Positions 21,539 through 28,849 are shown, counted from the stretch's first letter. The stretch: 48,477 bases of DNA from Clostridia bacterium (GCA_016937975.1 JAFGVN010000115.1:1-48477), one strand, 5' to 3'. Notes: generated by a model not told the origin, from the letters alone. Translations and numbers: made by a program.

Positions 21539-22828
21539 CTATCCCCCCATATATTCTCTTTGAATATAAACTGTAAATTCTGTACCTATTTTTTTTGTTG
21601 ATTTAACTTCAATCTTCCCGTTTAATTTATTTTCTACGATATCCTTTACTAAGGCAAGTCCAACACCTCGACAGATATCTCCTGTTTCTTCATTAAATTT
21701 TGTTGAAAATCCTGCTTCAAAAATATAATTTAAATCTTTTTCATTAATACCTGAACCATTATCGGTTACCTTGAAAACATGATACCCTTCTTCTTCAATA
21801 TATTTTAGTTTTACAGTGCCTTCCGGATTATGCTCCAACAACTCTTCAATACTGTTGTTCACCAGATTTCTTAAAATTGACATAATCAAGTAATGATCAG
21901 AAATATACAAAGAAGTATGCACATTTGTTACAAAATTAATTTTAGATTCCTGATTCAACAAATATTGTGTCATACTAAATTTAAGGATTTTAACTAACTC
22001 AGAAATCCTCATTTGATTATGATTAACTTCACTATTGGTGATACGACCTAATCCTTCTACCACTCGCGAATAATTCTTTTTGATTTCATGTACATCTGTA
22101 GCAATTTTTAAAGCTACTTTTTTTATTTGATTACGATCTAGTGTATCTAAATCACTATATAAATGATAAGCTTCTTCCATAACCTCTTCAATATAGTCCA
22201 TGTTGTTTTGCATGAAATAGGCCTCACCTTTTAAGTCAGAGGTCAACATCAACAACTGTTTGTATCTAATTTCATGTTCATCTTTTCTTATAAAATGGGT
22301 ATATTGCTTAAAGAAAATAACAATAGCAATTCCTATTGCCATACGAATAAGCGCAACAATGAAGAAAATCATAGTTGAATTAGAAGTTATTAAAATCTCA
22401 GGACCATGACGGAAAAGTGCTTCTGTTGTATTCGACACCCAATCTGCAAATACAACTACCATTGCCCAATGAGACAAAGATACTTTCTTCTGTTTATAAA
22501 ATAAGAAATAAAATAAAGTACCATACATCAAATCAAAAAACAGAAATGCAAAGTCTGATTTAAAAGCCGCTTCAAAACCACCTAATCTACTTGCAAGTGT
22601 CAAGGTTCTAAAAGCAAGTCCTACAGTCGTAACATAAATACCTGTTTTAATAGGATTTAAAGTTCGATCGAAATAATAATATATCGGTAAAATAGCAACT
22701 GAAATTGAAAACTTGAATTCAAATGGTACTGCATCAAAATAGAATTGAGCTATCAAGGCATCAAAGATTGCTATGATTAACATCTTGGTATGTTGTTTTA
22801 AATCAAAATGCTCTATTTTCTGGATCAT
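21539..22828 (-). CDS. Membrane sensor histidine kinase, GlnK/YcbA-like
   Basis: A 429-residue sensor kinase partner of the following regulator. About six hydrophobic segments fill residues 12-195, then a cytoplasmic part with a putative phosphoacceptor His in DVHEIKKNYSRV and an ATPase domain with N box RNLVNNSIEEL, G1 DNGSGI and G2 GVGLALVKD. I chose the ATG at 22828 because GAGGTGATT lies just before it; in-frame ATGs at 22888 and 22861 lack such sites. The promoter at 22860-22888 overlaps the GNAT terminator. The signal is unknown; glutamine is the family precedent. Confidence 0.85.
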   Translation of the reverse strand: MIQKIEHFDLKQHTKMLIIAIFDALIAQFYFDAVPFEFKFSISVAILPIYYYFDRTLNPIKTGIYVTTVGLAFRTLTLASRLGGFEAAFKSDFAFLFFDLMYGTLFYFLFYKQKKVSLSHWAMVVVFADWVSNTTEALFRHGPEILITSNSTMIFFIVALIRMAIGIAIVIFFKQYTHFIRKDEHEIRYKQLLMLTSDLKGEAYFMQNNMDYIEEVMEEAYHLYSDLDTLDRNQIKKVALKIATDVHEIKKNYSRVVEGLGRITNSEVNHNQMRISELVKILKFSMTQYLLNQESKINFVTNVHTSLYISDHYLIMSILRNLVNNSIEELLEHNPEGTVKLKYIEEEGYHVFKVTDNGSGINEKDLNYIFEAGFSTKFNEETGDICRGVGLALVKDIVENKLNGKIEVKSTKKIGTEFTVYIQREYMGG

Positions 22829-22859
22829 AATCACCTCAAACTTCTTTATGAACACTCTC

Positions 22860-22888
22860 ATTTTAGCAGAAAAAGAAAGAGAATCCAA
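22860..22888 (-). promoter_or_regulatory. Promoter of the two-component operon
   Basis: TTGGAT (22883-22888) and TAAAAT (22860-22865) are 17 nt apart on the minus strand. The -35 is part of the GNAT terminator stem. Confidence 0.5.
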
Positions 22889-22906
22889 ATAATAATTGGA
22901 TTCTCT
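22871..22906 (-). terminator. Terminator after the GNAT gene
   Basis: An 11-bp perfect stem, AGAGAATCCAA with TTGGATTCTCT, 7-nt loop (22878-22906), is followed on the minus strand by TTCTTTTT. It includes the first bases of the GNAT stop codon. Confidence 0.75.
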
Positions 22907-23396
22907 AAAATAATGCTTTCATCATAGGCTGATACTCAAAACCCCTCTTGCCTGAATATCTTGCCATTCTTAATCCCGTTGTCTTTTTGAAGCCTAAACC
23001 TTCATAAAAAGTTATCGCTTCAACTGTTGAAGACAACCTGACACTTGGGTACCCTTCAAGTCTACATTTTTCTTCAAAGACTTCAACCAATTTTGTACCG
23101 ATACCACATCGTGCATATTCCTCTTTTACAAAGAGGTTTAAAATATTATCATGCGTTCCTCTTACAATACCTGCAATTTCATCATCACAGTAAGCAATCC
23201 AAATATCAGACATTGCTAGTGTACGCTCTAATTCCAATTGTTTTCTTGGATCTTCTGATCCTACATAATTAAAGATGCCCAAGAACTTCTCTTGTGTTCT
23301 TTCATTGAGATCTTTGTAAGTATGTTCTTTCATCATGCTTGCTAATACGTTACTAACTTCATGAAAATTCGTTCCATCATATGCTCTAATTTTCAA
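22905..23396 (-). CDS. GNAT-family N-acetyltransferase
   Basis: A soluble acetyl-CoA-dependent acyltransferase of 163 residues. The acetyl-CoA-binding motif A is LFVKEEYARCGIGTKLVEVF (RxxGxG type) and the C-terminal motif B is AITFYEGLGFKKTTG. I prefer the TTG at 23396, giving KIRAYDGTN as N-terminus, because GAGGTGAT is 4 nt upstream. An ATG at 23444 has no site and adds 16 residues unlike the family. Upstream lie a small ORF with a good ribosome-binding site and stem-loops that could gate this start. Substrate is unknown. Confidence 0.85.
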   Translation of the reverse strand: MKIRAYDGTNFHEVSNVLASMMKEHTYKDLNERTQEKFLGIFNYVGSEDPRKQLELERTLAMSDIWIAYCDDEIAGIVRGTHDNILNLFVKEEYARCGIGTKLVEVFEEKCRLEGYPSVRLSSTVEAITFYEGLGFKKTTGLRMARYSGKRGFEYQPMMKALF

Positions 23397-23407
23397 AATA
23401 TCACCTC

Positions 23408-23475
23408 TAGATTTTACTGACGAAAATCTATAGGCCAGGTTCATGTAGTCATAACTTAGCGTCTTTAAAGACTAC
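23408..23475 (-). promoter_or_regulatory. Stem-loops before the GNAT start
   Basis: On the minus strand an 8-bp stem TAGATTTT with AAAATCTA (23408-23430, 7-nt loop) ends right at the Shine-Dalgarno of the GNAT gene. Further upstream GTAGTC and GACTAC (23445-23475) can pair, but GACTAC overlaps the self-complementary GTCTTTAAAGAC (23461-23472), so two alternative folds compete next to the leader ORF stop codon. Confidence 0.45.
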
Positions 23476-23549
23476 TACCTGCTACAGACTTTCGTAATGT
23501 TATACGACTTAATGTTTTTCTTTTCTACGCTGACTAATTTATTAATCAT
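23475..23549 (-). CDS. Putative 24-residue leader peptide
   Basis: A short ORF begins MINKLVSVEKKNIK and ends ITKVCSR. Its ATG has one of the best ribosome-binding sites of the area (AAAGGAGAAAAATC). The stop codon falls at the start of the stem-loop series before the GNAT gene, 78 nt from the GNAT start. The peptide is basic, has no signal sequence and resembles nothing I know. The layout suggests a translation-attenuation leader, but it could also be a chance ORF. Confidence 0.45.
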   Translation of the reverse strand: MINKLVSVEKKNIKSYNITKVCSR

Positions 23550-23582
23550 GATTTTTCTCCTTTTCTAAACATTTTTAACGTC

Positions 23583-23763
23583 CTAACAGTAAATTCTCAT
23601 ACACTCTTTCGCTAATGCAAATTTCACCTTTTTCACACGAGCATTCCATTTACAGTCAACTTTAGCATCATCGACCAACATTCAAATACCCATCTTCACG
23701 CCACTGAAGATATAACTTATAATTGAACAAGAATTTACCATCTATATTAAGGCTTAAGCCCAT
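23583..23763 (-). pseudogene. Possible broken small ORF (two frames)
   Basis: From 23763 the minus strand reads 31 codons (MGLSLNIDGKF, then YLQWREDGYLNVGR) to a TGA at 23668. Moving to another frame at about 23678, reading continues as VDDAKVDCKWNARV to ECMRIYC and a TAG at 23583. Together this would be a protein of about 60 residues interrupted by a frameshift. There is no good ribosome-binding site at 23763. The composition looks coding-like, but I recognise no family. It fills most of the 384-nt gap between the GNAT start and the ABC exporter gene. Confidence 0.25.
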
Positions 23764-23779
23764 TTAAACAATTATGTTG

Positions 23780-25609
23780 TTACTTTTTGTTAATAACTTC
23801 CATTTCTTTTTCATCAATGAATTGGTTGGTATAAAGATTGTAGTAGTGCCCTTTTTGCTTCATCAAAGTCTTATGGTCACCATCTTCAATAATTTTACCT
23901 TTTTCTATCACTAATATTCTATCAGCAGATCGAATAGTTGACAAGCGATGTGCAATAATAAAACTGGTTCTGCCTGACAAAACTTTTGTGATGGCCTCTT
24001 GTACCAATAATTCGGTTTCAGTATCTACACTGGATGTTGCTTCATCGAGAATAAACAATTTTGGATTCGCAATAATTGCTCTTGCAAATGAAATTAATTG
24101 TTTCTCACCTGTGGATAATTTTGCGCCACCTTCACCAACTTCTGTATCATAACCTTTTTCAAACTTCATGATAAAATCATGTGCATTTACTAGTTTTGCA
24201 GCTCTAATCACATCTAATTCAGATGCTTCAAGATTGCCATAGATAATATTGTCTTTAATGGTTCCACTGAACAGATGTGGTGTTTGAAGCACATAACCAA
24301 TGTTTGAATGAAGCCACAATTGAGAACGTTCCCTATAGTCTACACCATCAATTAGAACCTGACCACTCACTGGTTCATAAAATCTGCATGCCAAATTGAC
24401 AATGGTGCTCTTTCCAGAGCCTGTTTCACCAACTAATGCAATGGTTTGGCCAGCCTTAATATTCAAATTGAAATTTTCCAAAATCATTTCATCTGACTTA
24501 TAGTAGAAGGTTACATCTTTAAATTCAATGTCTCCATGAATAGGTTCCCAGTTTTCTTTTTTTGCATGAACCGAGTCACCATATTTTTTCACAACTTCAT
24601 CACCATCATTAATGTCGGATGGTGTATCGATCATTGAAAGCAATCTTTCGGCAGAAGCCTGTGCTACCTGCAGTTCTGAAAAGATTCTTGCCATTTCTCG
24701 AACAGGTTCATAAAACATTACTGCATAATTTAAGAACAGAACCAAAGTACCAAATTCAATTGCCTCTACTACAACCATACTACCACCAAAGTTCAATGCC
24801 AAAGCCATGCCGACACTTCCAATGGAAATAACGATTGGCATAAAGACAGATGAAATAACTGCAGAACGCACGGATTTGCCTCTCATTTCCTCAGTCAACT
24901 CTTTAAACTCAGAGAGATTTTCTTCTTCACGAACCAAAGTTTTGGTAGTTTTTGCACCAGTGATGCCTTCATTAAAAGCGCCTGTTATTTTAGAATTGAT
25001 TTTTCTTACTTTTCTTGATACTCTTAGGATTTTTCTTTGGAAAAGCAAACTGATTACAACCAATGCTGGGACAACTGACAAGGTAATCAAAGCGAGTTTT
25101 GCATTGATCACAAACATGACCGTCGCTATTCCAACCATCATTGTTGAACCCCACAAAAAGTCCACAAGTCCCCAAGCTATAATACCACCAATTCGATCAC
25201 AGTCAGAAGTCATTCTTGCCATAAGCCAGCCTACTGCCTGTTTGTCAAAATAGGAGAAGGACAATTCCTGCAATCTTCTGAAACCTTTTCCTCTCAAGGT
25301 ATAAGTGATCCCTGCTTCGATTTTTCCTGCTTCCTTAATAAAGAGATACACCGTACCTGAAAGCATGGATATTGCAAGCATATATAGTGCCACAAACAGT
25401 GGAAATCCTTGAGTTGTTCCCTTTCCTACAAATACATCTATTGCATATTTTGTAAAGATTGGAATTGCAACATCTATACCTGCCAGTATAATCATAAACA
25501 TGGCCAGAATCTTAAAATTGTTCTTATATGGTTTTAAATATTGAAATAAATTTTTCCAAATGGCAATATCGTAATTTTCGCTAAATTCTTTTTCTTCATG
25601 TATGTTCAT
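23780..25609 (-). CDS. ABC exporter half-transporter, catalytic-site subunit
   Basis: A 609-residue membrane-ATPase half-transporter: six membrane helices in about residues 35-310, then a nucleotide-binding domain. Walker A is GETGSGKST, the signature motif is the degenerate LSTGEKQ, and Walker B is FILDEATSSVD with the catalytic Glu present. Paired with the upstream gene, it fits the asymmetric heterodimeric exporters such as BmrCD, LmrCD and TM287/288. Start at 25609 follows AGAGGTGG; an earlier in-frame ATG lies inside the upstream gene. The substrate is unknown: drugs, lipids or peptides are possible. Confidence 0.92.
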   Translation of the reverse strand: MNIHEEKEFSENYDIAIWKNLFQYLKPYKNNFKILAMFMIILAGIDVAIPIFTKYAIDVFVGKGTTQGFPLFVALYMLAISMLSGTVYLFIKEAGKIEAGITYTLRGKGFRRLQELSFSYFDKQAVGWLMARMTSDCDRIGGIIAWGLVDFLWGSTMMVGIATVMFVINAKLALITLSVVPALVVISLLFQRKILRVSRKVRKINSKITGAFNEGITGAKTTKTLVREEENLSEFKELTEEMRGKSVRSAVISSVFMPIVISIGSVGMALALNFGGSMVVVEAIEFGTLVLFLNYAVMFYEPVREMARIFSELQVAQASAERLLSMIDTPSDINDGDEVVKKYGDSVHAKKENWEPIHGDIEFKDVTFYYKSDEMILENFNLNIKAGQTIALVGETGSGKSTIVNLACRFYEPVSGQVLIDGVDYRERSQLWLHSNIGYVLQTPHLFSGTIKDNIIYGNLEASELDVIRAAKLVNAHDFIMKFEKGYDTEVGEGGAKLSTGEKQLISFARAIIANPKLFILDEATSSVDTETELLVQEAITKVLSGRTSFIIAHRLSTIRSADRILVIEKGKIIEDGDHKTLMKQKGHYYNLYTNQFIDEKEMEVINKK

Positions 25610-25619
25610 TTGCCACCTC

Positions 25620-27413
25620 TTATACGATTTCCGCTTCATTGTACGCGCTTTGAATGGTCCAAATACGCTTGTACAATCCTTCATTTTTCACTAAAGTCTC
25701 ATGGTTGCCCAATTGAGTAATATGACCATCTTCTAGAACCATGATGCGATCAGCTTCTGACAAGGTTGAAACACGATGGGAAATAATAATCGTAGTCAAG
25801 TCCTTACTCTTGTTGTTAAGTCTTCTTCTGATCGCTGCATCTGTTTCTGTATCCACCGCACTTAAGGAGTCATCAAAGATCAAAATAGGTGCTTCTGTGA
25901 TAACTCTTCTTGCGATTGCCATTCTTTGCTTTTGACCACCGGATAACGAAACGCCTCTTTCACCAACCAATGTCTCATAACCCTCATGGAATTCCAGAAT
26001 TTTATCATGGATAACTGCGGTTTTTGCTGCATCCTCAATATTTGTGTCGTCAGCATCTACCTTAGCGATTTTTATGTTGTTTTTTATGGTTTTGGCATAA
26101 AGGAAAGGTTCTTGTAAAATCAATCCCACATGCTCTCTTAAATGCTTCTTATCAAAGACTTTGATGTTTTTACCATCAATTTTTATTTCACCTTGCTCCA
26201 CATCATAAAGTCTAGCCATCAAGTGGACCAAAGTCGATTTTCCAGCACCTGTCGGTCCTAAAATGGCAATGGTTTCTCCTGGATGAATCTTAAAGGATAA
26301 ATTTTTGAGAATGTCTCTTTCCTTGTCGTACCCAAATGTAACATTATTGAATTCAATCTCTCCTTGGATCTTGTCAAAATTATCACCTGACGTTTCCATT
26401 TCTGAAGAGACACTCAAAATCTCCTGAGTTCTGTCGATGGCTACAAATGCTTTTGACATGTCGGTAAGAATTCTTCCCAACTGTCTTACAGGCCATAGTA
26501 GCATGCCTATATAAGATGTAAAGGCAACCAATGTACCCAGGGTAATATAACCTTTAACAGTCCAAACTGTACCAATGCAAAGTACTAGCATTGACTGAGA
26601 CAGACAAAGAATGTCTGAAGTTGACCAGTATTGAGCAAAAAGACGAAGCAGTTTCAATACAGATTCCTTCATGGCAAGATTCTTTTCATCAAACTTGTCA
26701 ATCTCATAGGATTGTCTTCCAAATGCCCTAACAACCCTTACACCAGTTAAATTTTCCTGAATAGTAGTTGACATGGCTCCTTCTGCTTCTTCAACAACTT
26801 TAAAAGTCTTTTGAATTTTATTGAAGAAATAATACGAGTATATAAAGATAACTGGTACTATTGCTAATGCAATCAAACCTAATTTTACATTTAAACTAAT
26901 CATAATAATTGATGTGAAAATCACCATGGATAAAGAACTGCCTATTTCAACCATTTGAGATCCTAGAAAAGTTCTTATTCTATCCACATCCGAAGTACAT
27001 CTTTGAATCAAGTCTCCCGTTTCAGCAGAAACATGATAATCATATGATAATTCCTGTAAATGTCCATAAAGACGATTTCTCAATCTCTTGGCAATGGTTT
27101 CTGAAGCTTCTGAAGCCCAACGACCTTTAAGATACAAGAAATAGCCTCTGGAGACGGTTAATCCTACAACCAACAGTCCCGGTATCCATAATTTATCAAG
27201 TAATGTTTCTTTGCCACCAAGTTTGATAAAAAGCTGGTTAACAAAGTTCCCACCTTCCAATGGACTCAGACCAATAACCGAGTCAATGGTGGATCTAATA
27301 ACAAGTGGTACCATTAGGGATGCCAATACTGCTACGATCGTTGCTATATTCGCGCTAATGTATTTTACCACATTGCCTTTCATGTAATCTAAAATTACCT
27401 TTAAGCGTTTCAT
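25620..27413 (-). CDS. ABC exporter half-transporter, degenerate-site subunit
   Basis: A 597-residue half-transporter with membrane helices in about residues 15-310 and one nucleotide-binding domain. Walker A is GPTGAGKST and the signature is canonical LSGGQKQR, but Walker B reads LIFDDSLSAVD, with Asp in place of the catalytic Glu. Its Walker site would therefore pair with LSTGE of the partner to make a non-hydrolysing site, while its LSGGQ serves the partner's active site. Start at 27413 has AAGGAGATATAAA before it. The downstream partner begins 10 nt after its stop. Confidence 0.92.
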   Translation of the reverse strand: MKRLKVILDYMKGNVVKYISANIATIVAVLASLMVPLVIRSTIDSVIGLSPLEGGNFVNQLFIKLGGKETLLDKLWIPGLLVVGLTVSRGYFLYLKGRWASEASETIAKRLRNRLYGHLQELSYDYHVSAETGDLIQRCTSDVDRIRTFLGSQMVEIGSSLSMVIFTSIIMISLNVKLGLIALAIVPVIFIYSYYFFNKIQKTFKVVEEAEGAMSTTIQENLTGVRVVRAFGRQSYEIDKFDEKNLAMKESVLKLLRLFAQYWSTSDILCLSQSMLVLCIGTVWTVKGYITLGTLVAFTSYIGMLLWPVRQLGRILTDMSKAFVAIDRTQEILSVSSEMETSGDNFDKIQGEIEFNNVTFGYDKERDILKNLSFKIHPGETIAILGPTGAGKSTLVHLMARLYDVEQGEIKIDGKNIKVFDKKHLREHVGLILQEPFLYAKTIKNNIKIAKVDADDTNIEDAAKTAVIHDKILEFHEGYETLVGERGVSLSGGQKQRMAIARRVITEAPILIFDDSLSAVDTETDAAIRRRLNNKSKDLTTIIISHRVSTLSEADRIMVLEDGHITQLGNHETLVKNEGLYKRIWTIQSAYNEAEIV

Positions 27414-27447
27414 TTTATATCTCCTTGTGCATCCGCATAGTTGTCTT

Positions 27448-27463
27448 AATTGAAAAATCAATT
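27448..27463. promoter_or_regulatory. Inverted repeat in the leader of the ABC operon
   Basis: AATTGA-AAAA-TCAATT lies 35 nt before the ABC start codon and downstream of two tandem terminators. It could be an operator or part of the mRNA leader. I cannot identify a clear promoter for the operon in the 90 nt available. Confidence 0.3.
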
Positions 27464-27499
27464 ATTGCGTGTACATCTTTCATTTGAAAAAATTTCCAA

Positions 27500-27527
27500 A
27501 TAAAAAACGCAGATTCACCTGCGTTTT
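27500..27527 (-). terminator. Second of two tandem terminators before the ABC operon
   Basis: AAAACGCAG-GTGAAT-CTGCGTTTT followed by TTATTT on the minus strand. Together with the hairpin at 27543-27572 it insulates the peptide gene from the exporter genes. Confidence 0.85.
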
Positions 27528-27542
27528 AATAATCGTGAGTAT

Positions 27543-27572
27543 TAAAAAAACCGCAGGCACGCACCTACGGTT
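27543..27572 (-). terminator. Terminator of the 40-residue peptide gene
   Basis: On the minus strand AACCGTAGG pairs with CCTGCGGTT (one G-U pair) and is followed by seven T residues. The wobble pair is productive only in minus-strand RNA, which fixes the direction. It begins 10 nt after the peptide stop codon. Confidence 0.88.
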
Positions 27573-27582
27573 AAACTTCAAC

Positions 27583-27705
27583 TTAATGTTGTCCGTCGGT
27601 TACGTTAAAATATACAGAATTTGACATAGATGTAGTGTAAATATACCCAAAATCTGCTGTTAAATTAAATTGTGAACTAGTTGTGTCAAATAATGCTCTG
27701 TTCAT
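27583..27705 (-). CDS. Unknown 40-residue peptide in its own transcription unit
   Basis: A 40-codon ORF beginning MNRALFDTTSSQFNLTADFG and ending YFNVTDGQH. Evidence that it is real: a textbook ribosome-binding site (AAGGAGG, 8 nt before the ATG), a good promoter (27754-27782) and a dedicated terminator. The peptide has no Cys, only one Arg and no Lys, no signal peptide and no membrane segment. It is rich in Thr, Ser, Asn and aromatic residues. Its halves look alike: TTSSQ-FNLTADFG and TTSMSNSVYFNVTDGQ, suggesting a beta-hairpin or tandem repeat. An asymmetric ABC exporter operon follows and small unknown proteins precede. I recognise no family; a secreted or modified peptide is only a guess. 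Confidence 0.75.
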   Translation of the reverse strand: MNRALFDTTSSQFNLTADFGYIYTTSMSNSVYFNVTDGQH

Positions 27706-27753
27706 TTTCGTAACCTCCTTCCTTTTTATTAGTTTTGTTCTTCCTACTTTAAT

Positions 27754-27782
27754 AGTATAAAATATTAATTTCACATATACAA
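27754..27782 (-). promoter_or_regulatory. Promoter of the 40-residue peptide gene
   Basis: TTGTAT (27777-27782) and TATACT (27754-27759) with a 17-nt spacer on the minus strand, about 48 nt before the start codon. Confidence 0.7.
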
Positions 27783-27813
27783 GATTATAGCGTAGTGTAA
27801 TATTATTGTAACA

Positions 27814-27999
27814 TTAGTCTGAATATTCTTTCACACTAAGTTCCAAAATATGATTGTGATGTCCCAGTCTTAGTATAGCTTGGTTGCCGCCTCCAACTGC
27901 AATAGCACCGCATGCGCAATAATTGTAATCATTAAGATTGGTGCTAATAACCAAATCCCCACAGATTTTACATTTTGCTTGATTTGTTATGATCTTCAT
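27814..27999 (-). CDS. Small zinc-ribbon-like protein (DUF7695-like)
   Basis: A 61-residue protein with CKIC near residue 10 and CAC near residue 28, followed by GAIAVGGGNQ and a short acidic tail. The pattern (KxxCKxCGD, then CxCGAxAVxGG) resembles a widespread small Firmicutes family that I recall as DUF7695; that name is from memory. Three or four cysteines could hold a metal. Its ATG overlaps the stop codon of the upstream coiled-coil gene by ATGA, so it is translationally coupled. Function unknown. Confidence 0.7.
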   Translation of the reverse strand: MKIITNQAKCKICGDLVISTNLNDYNYCACGAIAVGGGNQAILRLGHHNHILELSVKEYSD

Positions 28000-28259
28000 T
28001 TATTCTTAATCATCCTTCTAAATTCGTAGTAATATTGTTCTAATAAATCAATGCGTTTCGATTCGTCATTCAATTGTAATTCCAGTTGATGTATTGTCTG
28101 GTCTTTCTTCTCCAATAAGTGTTCCAAATCTTCAATTTTTTGATTCAGATAAACTAAATCTAGAATATCTTCTTCCAACAAAGCCTCATTTTCTTCAATT
28201 CCCAGTTGTTCACAAACCGCACGTAGTATAACTTCAGAACGATTTTCCTTGTCACGCAT
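27996..28259 (-). CDS. Small coiled-coil protein, unknown function
   Basis: An 87-residue acidic protein. Residues about 36-80 (LNQKIEDLEHLLEKKDQTIHQLELQL onward, in heptads) form a clear coiled coil; the N-terminal part (REVILRAV-like helix) is also helical. TAAGGAG precedes the ATG. It is the middle gene of a three-gene operon, 12 nt after the tail-anchored gene and overlapping the zinc-ribbon gene. I recognise no family. Confidence 0.65.
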   Translation of the reverse strand: MRDKENRSEVILRAVCEQLGIEENEALLEEDILDLVYLNQKIEDLEHLLEKKDQTIHQLELQLNDESKRIDLLEQYYYEFRRMIKNK

Positions 28260-28271
28260 GTTCGCAGCTCC

Positions 28272-28724
28272 TTACAGATTATAGATCAACCACATAATAG
28301 CCATACCGAGTAAAAAAACAAGTCCATGAGTAATCATTAAACGATATGGATGCTCATAAAGAAAACTTTGAAAAAAGTGCTTGATCTTGTGATTCAAACT
28401 CAATAACCAACCATTCTTTATTGCCTCAACGTATTGTATACCCAAATTTGATAATTTTATTCGTCTATCATGAATTTCTACGGCATTATTGAGATAATCC
28501 ATAGAAATTGAATCAGAACCAATATAATAAGGTTCTTTTACTTCGACAAAGTCTTCAGCTTTTAACAAGTCAATATAATAAATCAATTCTCTAATTTGCA
28601 TGATTGGATCTTTTTCATTAAGAATATATTGATCCGGTTGAATACGTATTGTCTGTATATTTTCTATATCCCTCTTATATAAATCTTCCATGATCTTCAG
28701 TTGTAGTTTTGAGATCTCGGCCAT
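28272..28724 (-). CDS. Tail-anchored protein with winged-helix-like N-terminus
   Basis: A 150-residue protein. Residues 1-105 read like a winged-helix domain (LQLKIMEDLYKRDIEN, IYYIDLLKAEDFVE, then DRRIKLSNLGIQYVEAI, as in YjcQ/DUF2513-type folds, by resemblance only). Residues about 130-148 (LMITHGLVFLLGMAIMWLIY) form one C-terminal membrane helix, giving a tail-anchored topology. GAGGTGAT precedes the ATG. It is the first gene of the three-gene operon and is divergent from the Fur-box gene. Function unknown. Confidence 0.65.
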   Translation of the reverse strand: MAEISKLQLKIMEDLYKRDIENIQTIRIQPDQYILNEKDPIMQIRELIYYIDLLKAEDFVEVKEPYYIGSDSISMDYLNNAVEIHDRRIKLSNLGIQYVEAIKNGWLLSLNHKIKHFFQSFLYEHPYRLMITHGLVFLLGMAIMWLIYNL

Positions 28725-28740
28725 ATCATCACCTCACTTC

Positions 28741-28769
28741 ATTATAAAATAAAATTGGAATTAGAACAA
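28741..28769 (-). promoter_or_regulatory. Promoter of the three-gene small-protein operon
   Basis: TTGTTC (28764-28769) and TATAAT (28741-28746), 17 nt apart on the minus strand, 17 nt before the first ATG. Confidence 0.65.
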
Positions 28770-28789
28770 TTTTTATTTAATCCCTTCCA

Positions 28790-28836
28790 TTTTACTAGGA
28801 ATTATGATAAAGTATAATAAATGATAATGATTATCA
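28790..28836 (+). promoter_or_regulatory. Promoter with a perfect Fur box before the DUF2325 gene
   Basis: TATAAT at 28813-28818, with TTTTAC or TTTACT about 16-17 nt upstream, is followed directly by TGATAATGATTATCA (28822-28836), an exact 7-1-7 Fur operator as known from B. subtilis. The operator covers the expected transcription start, so iron-loaded Fur should repress the gene. Confidence 0.85.
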
Positions 28837-28849
28837 ATAGGAGGTCTAT

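Noticed and set aside
23397-23444. ATG start for the GNAT gene at 23444
   Set aside because: No ribosome-binding site, and it would include the stem-loop that abuts the Shine-Dalgarno of the TTG at 23396.
24807-25253. 148-codon plus-strand ORF inside the ABC gene
   Set aside because: Antisense shadow of the transporter's membrane domain, no independent signals.
25610-25684. Earlier start for the second ABC subunit
   Set aside because: It would overlap the partner's coding end by about 65 nt with no ribosome-binding site; AGAGGTGG precedes the ATG at 25609.
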